Position numbers and translations under genes: made by a program. A stretch of DNA of 47,500 nucleotides from Glandiceps talaboti. Lineage: Eukaryota; Hemichordata; Enteropneusta; Spengelidae. This document shows, in pieces, positions 1-21,604 of this stretch. The notes under the pieces were generated by a model. It ran no database searches. It worked only from the letters and a program-made list of their open reading frames with translations, and was not told the origin of the DNA. The DNA is taken from NCBI RefSeq assembly GCF_964340395.1, contig NC_135552.1, positions 16,042,194 to 16,089,693 on the forward strand. Reading direction: 5' to 3'. Position 1 is the first letter of the stretch. Every line of letters starts with the position of its first letter.

Positions 1-383
1 CGACTGTTAACGTGTGAGGTGTCCCTCATATTGTTTTCAAAGTGACCGTATGGTTCGATGAAATATTAGCAGCAATCATCATGCATAAAATGAACATACA
101 AATTCCTACAAATAGTCCTATCTTCACCATATATGGATGATAATTACATCTAACTGTAACAATTGCTTTATTAATGTTAAGGTAGTACAGCCGTATATGC
201 ATATCAAAACAGTTCCCCCCCCCCCAATAGGTATGCAAATAAACGATTTATTCCATGTGTGTTCAGTTTGTATTATGATGTTGAAAAAATCAATACAGTA
301 GTACACATTAGGGAGGTTGGCCATCGTGTGGCCAATAGACGAGAGTGGGACATGAAATCGAATTTTAATTATGGACTTCAATT

Positions 384-1140
384 TAAAATTAGCTTAGCTT
401 AGCTTAGATTAGATTAGATTAGATTAGATTGGGTTGGGCTAGATTAGATCAGATGAGATTGGGTTAAATTATATCGAGTTGGATTAGATTAGATTAGTTT
501 AGATTAGATTAGATTAGATTAGATTTGATTAGATTAGATTAGATTAAATTGAATTAAATCAAATTAGATTAGATTGGATTAGAATAGATTAGATTAGACT
601 TGGTTGGGTAAAATTAGATCAGGTGAGATTGGGTTAAATTATATCGAGTTGGATCAGATTAGATTAGTTTAGATTAGATTAGATTAGATTAGATTAAATT
701 GAATTAAATCAAATTAGATTAGATTGGATTAGAATAGATTAGATTAGACTTGGTTGGGTAAAATTAGGTCAGATGAGATTGGGTTAAATTATATCGAGTT
801 GGATTAGATTAGTTTAGATTAGATTAGATTAGATTAGATTAGATTAAATTAAATTGAATTAAATCAAATTAGATTAGATTGGATTAGAATAGATTAGATT
901 AGACTTGGTTGGGCTAGATTAGATCAGATGAGATTGAGTTAAATTATATCGAGTTGGATTATATTATATTAGATTAGATTAGATTAGATTAGATTAAATC
1001 AAATCAAAGATGGGATTAGATTAGGTTAGATCAGATTATATCAGATTGGATTAGATTAGATTGGGTTGGGTTAGATCAGATGAGATTGGGTTGAATTATA
1101 TCAGGTTAATTAGATTAGGTTAGATGAGATTAGATTAGAC
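384..1140. repeat. GATTA-type satellite with a higher-order period of about 150-170 bp
   Basis: The stretch is built from the pentamer TTAGA/GATTA with drift to GATCA, AAATT and GGTTG. A longer unit is visible on top of it. The block GGGTTAAATTATATCGAGTT recurs with its ATATCGAGTT part starting near 471, 641, 791 and 946 (one base changed in the last copy), with a decayed copy near 1096. This gives a higher-order unit of roughly 150-170 bp. It is not the TTAGGG telomere repeat. No gene is seen from base 1 to 2239. Confidence 0.85.
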
Positions 1141-1452
1141 TATAACATTTCTTTATTTAACATGATTAGAAATGTCAATGGGGATCAACCTTCACATACT
1201 TTTATATGAACTAAAAAAATGATAGGAAATTGATCAAATAACTCAAGCTACACGTAGTAAAATATACAATATGGTGCTTTACAAAACTATACCATAACTG
1301 GAAAACGTAAAAATCCACACAATAAAAAAAATCATTAACTATCTACACAGTCAGAACACATAAATGTATATGAACTGACTAAAAACGACAAGCAGAAAGA
1401 ACTAGTTTTAATTTAGAAATCGGAGTAGTCATTAAACTAATATCATGATCAT

Positions 1453-1580
<128 letters not shown>

Positions 1581-1739
1581 AGTGAATTAACTGTTGATTG
1601 TGGTGTGGAAAGAGGAACGGGTCTCCCGTAGGAAAGGGGGAACGGCATGGCAAGATATTGGGGATAATGTGGTGGAGTGGAGTTACTGATCTCGGTCCTG
1701 AGGTTGTCAGTTGTGTACGTGTGCTCATCTATAGCTAGT

Positions 1740-1948
1740 CTTTCGGAGCTCTGGCCTTCAGCTCAACCAATGAAATCCAAACACAGGCTCACTGTGGTGG
1801 TAATAGTGGGAAACAACAAATGCCTTTAAAAACTATCAATGTTGTGGGATCTTTACTACAGTAAAATTCCCTGTCTCTAGTGGCATTCGAACCTATGACC
1901 CCCTGACCACTAATCTTGAGCTCTAACAACTACGCCATACGGGGTGTT
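1740..1948 (-). mobile_element. tRNA-headed SINE
   Basis: Read on the minus strand, a tRNA-like head starts near 1948. An A-box-like TAGTTGTTAGAGC lies at about 1931-1919 and a B-box-like GGTTCGAATGCC at about 1893-1882, with the spacing of an internal RNA polymerase III promoter. The arms do not fold into a proper tRNA cloverleaf, so this is a SINE head rather than a tRNA gene. A tRNA-unrelated body follows towards 1740 and perhaps on to the (GA)n tract. The 3' limit is uncertain. Confidence 0.6.
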
Positions 1949-2239
1949 AAAAATGTTTCGCTTTTTAAAAATAAATATTTGAACGGGGCAGGGTCATATT
2001 TTAGATATAGGAAATTGAAGGAGTGTCCTTTTATAGCACAATGTACCATGGGAACGGTCACCCACAGACCAGGCTTGATTTCCCCGCCCCCTTATCATTA
2101 CTGAAGGCTCCCTAACTACCACACTTATATACCACGTACCATTCGTCACATATGGTTGTATTACCCCTATATTTAGATGTTTATCTAAATAGTTTTACGC
2201 TCGACTCTTCTCAGAAACGTTGTGTTGACGTCGATCACG

Positions 2240-9711
<7,472 letters not shown>

Positions 9712-9750
9712 CGTCATCGCTGTATGTTTTCATATTTTGAAATTTGATTT

Positions 9751-10106
9751 AAAGTGGCCTTATGGATGAGGATTTGCTATTTATTGTGGATTTTTATTTT
9801 ATAAAAAAAAAATTACCATGGTTCCCTACTTAGAAAGTCAACGTGAAACAGCATATGCCAAGTCCTTGTTTGTAACTCAAAAAATTGCAAAAACGTAATA
9901 ACGTGTAAAATGTTTGTTACTGTACGTACAATAACTAACTTTTTACGCTTTTTAAATATTTTTTTTGCAGTGTATTGAGTTCCAAACACAGACTTAGTCA
10001 ATGTTGTTTCACATCATGATTTTTCAAGTAGGAAGCCATGATTAAATTGTTTTGTAAATCCAAAATCCAAAATAAATAACCCAATCCTCATCCATATGGC
10101 CACTTT
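9751..10106. mobile_element. Foldback element (long inverted repeat) just after the sulfotransferase stop
   Basis: The ends AAAGTGGCC and GGCCACTTT are inverted copies, and similarity continues inward for about 150 bases on each side. TATGGATGAGGATT, the ATTTATT...GGATTTT block, CCATGG/CATGGC, GTGAAACA..CAT and GT..TTTG.AACTCAA all recur inverted and in order, leaving a small loop near 9910-9955. No clear target duplication is seen. It begins 40 bases after the stop codon and supplies an AATAAA (about 10070), so it may form part of the 3' UTR. Confidence 0.75.
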
Positions 10107-12287
10107 GATAAATTTTAGCGTTTTGAAAAAAAAATCCGATCGTTATTGTTACTAGTCTGTAAAGTACGCCGTGATGGGGCGCCCTCACAAGTACACATCG
10201 GTCAACCCCTCGAGGCTGGTGAGGGCGAAACGACACGACGTATCTTTATACAGTGTATGTACATGGTCGTTACCAGCTTTAGTGCTCAGGGATTTCAACA
10301 AACTTGGTATCATTAAAATCAACAATTTAGTAAAAATTATGTGTACGTGTAATTTTTTTGTTGATAAGCAACATAGCGGTAGGAAGTATTTATTTAAGGG
10401 TTGATTTTGTTACCATGGAGATTGCGTTACAAATTACAATTCTCCAGTATTAATTTTGTCTGTCACTGAATGCATGCTACGTAAACATACAAAAAAATAC
10501 AATGACATACTTCTGCAAGGTCATCTAGATATATATATACCCTTACTGGCTATAATTACTAATTAATTAGTGTTATGGTGTACCATATCATCGTCTTTGT
10601 GATCGGTTTTCTAGGCAACTATCTTTTATAGAACGTGGATTTTCCTGTCAATACAAGCAAGTCAATCGGCCAGGCTTTTAAAATAAAAATTATCATCAAG
10701 ATAGTAAATAGTACGTTCTTTAACCCTGACTCACGAGTAACGTTTCACCTGTTCAGGTCGAAAGGCTTTGTCAAATTAAACTGCCCGTTTGCTGGCTTTA
10801 CATTACCTCTAGTTATTGGCGAACGCATATTAGTTTCATGTTGTATATTATATGTTATTAAATATAACTGTACACAAAATAACGACGTATTATGAAACTT
10901 TATATGTTATTTCACCATATCGCTATAAAATTAAATTGTGTATAAGTCAATCGAACGTAAATTTGATTAGGTCGATTATGTTACTTTATTTATCAAAACC
11001 GACAAAAAATGAAAGATGACTGTGAAAAAAAAAGTAATGAGCAAATAATCTGATAATTAAAAAAAAAAGTTATTAGTACATTCCATTAGCCTAAGTAGAT
11101 TAATTTCAATATTAATGCCTCTATTTGTCGTATACAATATCATATGAAAAATTAATGAGTTTGTCAATCGAAGTATTTACTAAATACATCTATATTTCAA
11201 TATCAACTCACAAACTGAATAAGAATATGTTGTAATATCAAAACTAGGCTAGGTAGTTCTGTCGGGTTTTCTTTTTTAATACTAGACTATTGATTGCTAT
11301 CTTAATGTGTTTGTGTTGAAGGAACTCAGTGCTGTGCAGAATACAATGGGATATTTTCTTTCTCTACAATGGCACAGGTTTGCACCTTTCTCACGAGGTG
11401 ATGAAAAGGGGTTGTTGACCTTTATATTTGGCCTGATATTTGACGTGTATGTACCGTGTTGATTGATCATCATCATCATAATACCGTCATCAACCATAGA
11501 TAGGTTGAATGGCCTCAGTAATGGGAAATATCTCCTAGGTGACAAGAGAAATAAACTTATTGGCCAAGTTACATTATAGAGAGTAAAACCATCATAATTT
11601 AACTTACCGACGTCGGAATGAAAGGGACCGCATAAATTGTACATAATAAAAAATTACACGTGTTTATTTATGAGATGAATAAAGAAAATGCCGCAATAAA
11701 TCATTCATATTAAATAAAATTACACAATTTTGTTGGCTTTTGTTTTTCATCGCCGCCGTATCTTCTGGGATGGAAGCATTACATGTATATCTACCGCGAT
11801 GTTAATTAGTTGATCGAACCTTCGGGTAGCTTACCTACCACGCTGTCAATTAGTTAATCGAAGGTATTGATTTCAAACCCGTTTTACTATTTGTATAATT
11901 TCACCTATAGCGAGTTGACAATGAAAGAACGTGTTCAACAGTTGTTTTAATATCGATCGATCATAAATAGCAGGAAGGAGATAATAAAAGTGTATCAATT
12001 TTAATTTACTCGCCAATCATTAGATAGACAAAAACAAACAAAAGATGAAGTCATTTAGAGGCTGCTATGCAAGTACATAAACTATTAAGAAATGCACTTT
12101 ATAGAGTCGGGAAGCTTCAATTAGCCCTTCCCCTTTGAAGTGTAATGGAATCGTCCATTTTCAATGCAGCTTAGGTCAGTTCTGTTTATTTCATTCACGC
12201 TTGAAAAATCCGCCGCTTCGCGTGTCCAGTTTTTAGAGCCACAATTTGGCGCCGTTTAATGGACTACGGAACATACTCGATATTACG
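10107..12287. other. Spacer between the two sulfotransferase genes
   Basis: No coding exon is supported here. The open frames lack splice context, family motifs or sensible composition. A short imperfect direct repeat of about 50 bases, with TTAATTAGTTGATCGAA-like sequence, occurs twice near 11800-11870. The promoter of the second gene must lie towards the right end, but no clear TATA box is seen. Confidence 0.5.
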
Positions 12288-16116
<3,829 letters not shown>

Positions 16117-16460
16117 TACAACCATCCGTTTAAAGGTTACAATTTCATTGCCGAGATGATTACATATTTTATTCCATGGAATATAATTTTTACAAAGCAG
16201 AATAACTGGACGACTTGCAATTGTATATTTTGTCATGGTTCACGTCAAAACCTAATTGGCCTTAAATTTTTTTCTACCAGTACAATGACGTATTGATTGC
16301 AAAGTACTCAATACATTCAAGTAATTAACTAACTCATGATCAGCACCAAAGCAACTCATAATACTCAATCAAGTCAATTCTTAGATGTATGGATAAATTA
16401 CAATACGCCGACAGGACAAAAGAAAGCAAAAACACATCAAACGTTGTGCACATCAATACT

Positions 16461-16487
16461 TTTATTTCTATAACTGTTTGAAATAAA
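16461..16487. promoter_or_regulatory. Opposed polyadenylation signals of two convergent genes
   Basis: AATAAA on the plus strand at 16482-16487 suits the second sulfotransferase gene (stop at 16116). AATAAA on the minus strand at 16466-16461 suits the VOPP1-like gene whose stop is at 16614. With cleavage 10-30 bases beyond each signal, the two 3' UTRs should overlap by a few tens of bases. Confidence 0.5.
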
Positions 16488-16613
16488 AAAAAATCCTTAT
16501 AGTGATCAAGATAACTAAATTATGGCACATTTATAGTAAATCAGTAAAATTACACATACATTGTATTTGAGAGTCACTTCGCTCTATTGCAAAAATGTGT
16601 AGGCCCTCTACGG

Positions 16614-18763
16614 TCAAAGTGACACTTCTTTCGTTTGATGAAACCCTGGCGGGGGCGGTATATTGTAAGAACTCCCACCATAGGCAGGACTGAGAGCTTT
16701 TGCTTCAGCCGCTCCGGAGGGCGTCATATATGAGGGTTCTCCATAACCAGGCGATCCAACAGGTACTAACCCACTCGACGACGCAGCATAAGGATCATAG
16801 CTGGCGTTCATCATACCGTGTGTCATTGTTTCTCCGTATCGAGGGGGTGGGTATGGAGGATTATCATCAGGTGGACTTTCGTCGGACTGTCCGGAATGTG
16901 CTGTGTTTAAGAATGAATATTAGGTTGTATTTAGAAAGGTGATGACAAATGACAACTCGTCTCTAATCTATACGGGTACTCACCAATTCATTCAACGATA
17001 CCATGGATGTATTAAGGGCGATCTCCCCAAATACATCCACGACGGAACAATTTAAAATACACGATAAAATGCCAGAGGGTCAAAAAGTCGAGAATACCCT
17101 AAAAACTAAGATTGTTTTGACCAATATATTTTGTGAGATATAATGCAAAAAACTCACTGGTAGGTTTTGTCTTCTTGTTGGATTTGTTGTGTTTTTTCTT
17201 TTTCTTGTTCTTCCTTCTCTTTCCGCCCTTCCGTCGTTTGTATGTTCGTCCACAAAGAAAGCCACTTACGCCACAGCATATCACTATAGCAACACCAATA
17301 CACAACCTATGAAGAGAACACGTGCACCATTATATGATTTCAACCCACCATTGTAAACTTAAAAGACAATTTATTTCACGTACAGAAGAGGAAAAGAGTT
17401 TGCCAGTGTTTCATGGCCACTGAAATTTGACGTCTATGAAAGTTCAGCAAATACAAAAGTATTTTGCTTGTCTACAGCTTAGTTTAAAAGACGATAGCAT
17501 AATATCACACAAACTCAATAAGCGAATTTCGTTCGTTTGGGAGGTAGGGAAGGGGGTCTCGCGTCAATGCCATTGCTGAACTTCAGCAACCAAATTTCTA
17601 ATCAAATTTCGAATTTCAATGATAACAGCTTTTGTATTTACTACTGAGATGTTGGTAAGTTGATAAAAACTTACTTCAAATGTGAGATATGGAGCAGGGT
17701 TTCTGGTAGTATTTTAATGTGTTTACAACCATGTGTTTATATTACACTGATCATAGTGGTGTGAACGCTACAGTTTTTATCATAGTTTACATCATATATA
17801 AACGTGTGATGTCGCACTTGTGAACGTTCGTTTAGGGGGAGGGGAGGGGGTTTTGACCTAAAACGAACGATGTTTGTTTGTTGAGCTTGTGCGACAATGT
17901 ACGATCGTCCCTTATGTCAGTCACGCTATTGTACACGTTCACGAACAGTTCGCGTGACGTGAACTAAATTCTTTAAATTAAACATCACTGACAGATAAAG
18001 GATGATTTTGTTCACCGCAGAAGACTGAGACTTCGTCCAATAACAGAGCATGGGCTGGGTTAAAATTATCGTAATGACGTCATTACTTACCAAAAGTACC
18101 AGAGTTCAACGATAGTAGTTTCGTTTGACGAATCACAACACTCGGCACCACAGCAGTATTCTTCGTCGGAACACCTAAGTATGAAAATAACCAGGAGGTA
18201 TGGTAGATGCTAAAAACATTGCAAAGTGACGTTTCAACACTTATATTAGTTTTCACAGAGAATGCAAGAAATGTTTTGTCCACATCACTTACGTCAACTG
18301 CTATCTTCCCAAAGGCAAATAAAAACACACAAAGCACATGATTCATCTATTTTTGCAATCAGAGGAGTCGGGTAAAATAAAAATGTCTAAATAAGAGTTG
18401 TTTGTAATTGCGTGTTATATACGTCAAGATATATATTACCCAGCATATGATGTACATACAAAGCAGACATGTCGCTATACGGATATTCTCAGTGAAATTA
18501 CACCAAAGCTTCACACATCTGCAGCTGCACAGAGTCCTCCCCCTCCCACATAAAATACCTTTTTTTTTCCTGTCACAGTCGATCCATAGCCTATATAGTC
18601 TTGAGTGCATATGGACACTAAAGATATATACGTAATTGTTATATACAAAACTTAAATATATTTTACGTTTGTGGTCTATATGTTCGATATACGGAAAGCA
18701 AATATCTGCATTTTAATTAAATATAATTCAAATTCAGCAACGACGATGACGACGACGACGACG

Positions 18764-18800
<37 letters not shown>

Positions 18801-19616
18801 AACTAAAGTTCGTGCCTTTACGTAAGCTTTCTGGAACCGGCAAAACTTAAAGTCGCAAGTATTTTACATTAATACTTTTGATATACTTTCATTCAACTTA
18901 CGTGTATTGTACAGATAGATGTTCATCTTCATATTCGCAATTTTTTATTCCATGAACCTGAAACAAATCGAGAATTTTTAAAAATTTGCATTTATGCTTC
19001 CCAAAAGAATCAGAAGCGTACTTGCATATATTAGCTACCAGAACCAGAAACAAAATGGCGGAGATCATAAACAATTCATGTATGTGGATGCTGAATTGCT
19101 ATCGATTGGTGTTTCTTTTTTTAAGATGTAGACGAGAAAGCGTCAAATTGCACCGTTTTTTCCCCTCGTGGTTATCAAAATATTGGTAATAAAATGATAT
19201 CAAGGGTGGAAATAATGTTTTGAGGTCCCATCATTATGATTTTTTTCCCGTAATTTTCAAACTATTAGTTCAATTTTTCTCAGGAAGACGTACTCGACGT
19301 ACACTATTTTTTCTCCATGTGAAATCTTTATGACGAACTTGTGGTCAGTAAAAAGCAAGACCATGACTTAGTGTGGGTGATTTACAGTGAGTCATTGAGC
19401 GTATAAACTGCCTGGTTTCTTCAAAACAAGGCAATTAAGCAAACCACGGAGACTTGTCAGCCTTATTTATCAACAACATGATTATCAAAACGCAATAATA
19501 TGTAACGTGCACTGTCAGAAAACTTTATCCAACATGTGACAGACATGTTTACTGACCTGTACGCTTGCTAGCACAATCCATACCAGTCCATATGGTAAAT
19601 TCAAAGTAGTCACCAT
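16614..19616 (-). CDS. VOPP1/WBP1-like membrane protein with polybasic tail (gene A)
   Basis: Five exons on the minus strand: 19616-19557, 18957-18902, 18174-18091, 17306-17158 and 16900-16614. Phases are 0,2,2,1 and the product has 211 residues. Exon 1 is a signal peptide (1-20). The ectodomain has C27 and the module C-x5-CC-x3-CC (C40, C46-C47, C51-C52), one NET glycosylation site, and LWYFW (63-67) at the membrane. The helix is about 68-86. Right after it come 29 residues (87-115) of which 18 are Lys or Arg. The tail is proline- and tyrosine-rich with PPYPPPRY, a PPxY site for WW domains. The cysteine spacing and LWYFW are those of VOPP1 and WBP1 (Pfam WBP-1 family), which act on endosomal/lysosomal membranes and bind WW proteins. 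That this protein does the same is inference. Tail-to-tail with the sulfotransferase and head-to-head with gene B. Confidence 0.87.
17001..17044. repeat. Short hairpin repeat CATGGATGTATT (copy 1)
   Basis: An imperfect inverted repeat: CATGGATGTATTAAGGG, a short loop, then CCCCAAATACATCCACG. Similar units occur at 21173-21202, 23091-23140 and (half only) 35253-35280. It lies in intron 4 of gene A. Confidence 0.6.
18746..18801. repeat. (ACG)n-(ACA)n trinucleotide run
   Basis: GACGACGAC passing into AACAACAAC, about 56 bases, in intron 2 of gene A. Confidence 0.9.
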
Positions 19617-19905
19617 AATGGCAAGAACGTTTATCCATTTGGCGAGGTTTCCATTTTTACGATGAAACGATGAAAAGTCTCACCCTATTGGCAGTATGTT
19701 CGATATGTACAAATAGTGAACCTGGCCAATTTAACAGATTATAGAACAAACATAAAATCGATAGACGGGGTAAGAACAATCAATACAGATTTTGTCGACG
19801 ACGTATCACGTTGTATGTGAACAAATTCACGCAATACTTCCGGTCAGGTGATAGTTTATAAAGTTATTTGTCATCATTTAGAACTTGAGACATCTACATG
19901 ATCAT

Positions 19906-20200
19906 GACATGACATGACACGACATGAAGTGATATATGATATGATATGATATGATATGATATGATATGATATGATATGATATGACATGATATGACATGAT
20001 ATGACATGATATGACATGATATGACATGATATATGATATGATATGATATGATACGATATGATATGATATGATATGATATGATACGATACGATATGATACG
20101 ATACGATATGATATGATACGATACGATACGATACGATACGATACGATACGATACGATACGACATGACATGATACATGATACATGATACATGATATGATAT
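19906..20200. repeat. GATAT/GATAC/GACAT pentamer satellite
   Basis: About 290 bases of 5-bp units (ATATG, ATACG, ACATG) arranged in blocks of one variant each, in the divergent spacer between genes A and B. Long minus-strand open frames here (SYRIVSYHI type) are repeat artefacts. Confidence 0.95.
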
Positions 20201-21172
20201 ACTAGTAATATGGGATGAATTTATTTCCAAGGAACTAATATAATCTATGGTCCTATAAAACTAATTGAAATATACTACATGTAATTATATGGCGTATTAA
20301 GTAAAATACAGATACTTCTGAGAGAGGAATGAAAAAAAAAACATCTTATCGCACGAACCCCATAATCTTTGCATGTCATTTATAAAACATGGCTAAATTA
20401 TATACACACGTGTTATAGATTGGTATAGAATTTACTGGGTTGCCTCACCGGCAGACTCCTTTGTCTGTGGTTGGTTGTACAGTCTCGTATTGACGCCAGC
20501 TTTGAACTTGAAGAGTTCCATATTATCTCTGGTTGTTTGAGGTATTTCATACAGTGACATACTTCAACCCCCTTCTGTAAACATTCACCATTTAGCTTAT
20601 GGTATTTAGACTGTATATTTACAGAACGGATAGATATGTAGGTGGTGGGTAGAGGGTCTGTGCATTTAGTCTCCCTAATACATCTATGGTCTGTGGTAGT
20701 ACAGATTAATTGTAATACTGCATGTGTGCTCTTTGAACAAGAGATTTCTGATACAGTTGTAATGCCAAAGACAAGCATTGGAAAGCTAGCGAAATACGAA
20801 ATGTTACGGCTTGGAGTTTCTTTTCACTGGCTTCGCTAGCGCTGGGAGCGGTTCAATTCGGCTGGGAGTGGTTCAATTTGACCAGTACAATTCACCCAAT
20901 ATTTATAGTAATTCATGCTCTTTATTGAACATAAAAGTAGTTTTTTTTAAAAAGAAAAAAAGAAGAGAAACAGATATTAGAATGACAACAGAGCAAATAT
21001 TCGCATATACGTTAATTTCCTATGCCGTATCGGTTCAAGAAACGCCGCGAAAGTCAAAAAGTTTACAAGCCTGTGATTATCTTTATTGTTGAATGTCGTG
21101 AAAAACCATCTTGATGAAAAAAAAATGTAGTGCAAGAATAAGAAGTATAAAACGTATCAATTCACGGTCTCA

Positions 21173-21202
21173 TCATGGATGTCTCCCCTAACACATCCAT
21201 GG
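21173..21202. repeat. Short hairpin repeat CATGGATGT (copy 2)
   Basis: CATGGATGTCTCCCC, a minimal spacer, then ACACATCCATGGG: a short form of the same inverted unit, upstream of gene B. Confidence 0.5.
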
Positions 21203-21604
21203 GCTCATATACGGTCTGTCAGGTTCCTTGCAAGACGTAACTTTCTCAAACAATCAATGACTTAATTATGCAAAGTATGACGTGGTCATTTCCCGAGCTT
21301 TTGTTTGGGGTTGCCATGGCTGCGATCACGTAACCCTTTGTTCTTGCCCGTGGCCACAGGATTGTGTCAATAACATTGATTGTAAAATGTGTAAATTCCA
21401 ATCGATAGTGGCAGACTAGAGAATTCCTGGTTTCTAGAAGACGTACGAATGGAAGCAGTGCTTCATACCTAGCAAGAAATTACACCGAGGCAAACCACGC
21501 ATCGACGACGAACTATGGTCACTTCACAAAGTGTCAATAGAAGGCGGAAATTGAGGCACATTGGAAACTGTTAGAAACAACTGTGACACTATTTCCTTGT
21601 AAAA

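Larger units (their letters stand above)
19617..21604. other. Divergent spacer between genes A and B
   Basis: The start codons of gene A (minus, 19616) and gene B (plus, 21605) are 1,988 bases apart and point away from each other, so both promoters lie here. On the minus strand a CCAAT box (19691-19687) lies about 70 bases above the gene A start codon. No clear TATA box is seen for either gene. The middle is taken up by a pentamer satellite. No exon is supported. Confidence 0.55.

Noticed and set aside
384-1140. Possible telomere or subtelomere repeat
   Set aside because: The unit is GATTA-like, not TTAGGG or a known variant, and ordinary genes follow directly.
11297-11644. 115-codon minus-strand frame between the sulfotransferase genes
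   Set aside because: No domain, no splice partner and an odd run of MMMM from a CATCAT repeat.
20432-20560. A 42-codon minus-strand frame starting MSLYEIPQTTRDNMEL, overlapping a 121-codon cysteine-rich frame (20413-20778)
   Set aside because: Composition is plausible for protein, but I recognise no family, the two frames conflict, and no matching splice partners were found. It may be a decayed exon or repeat.
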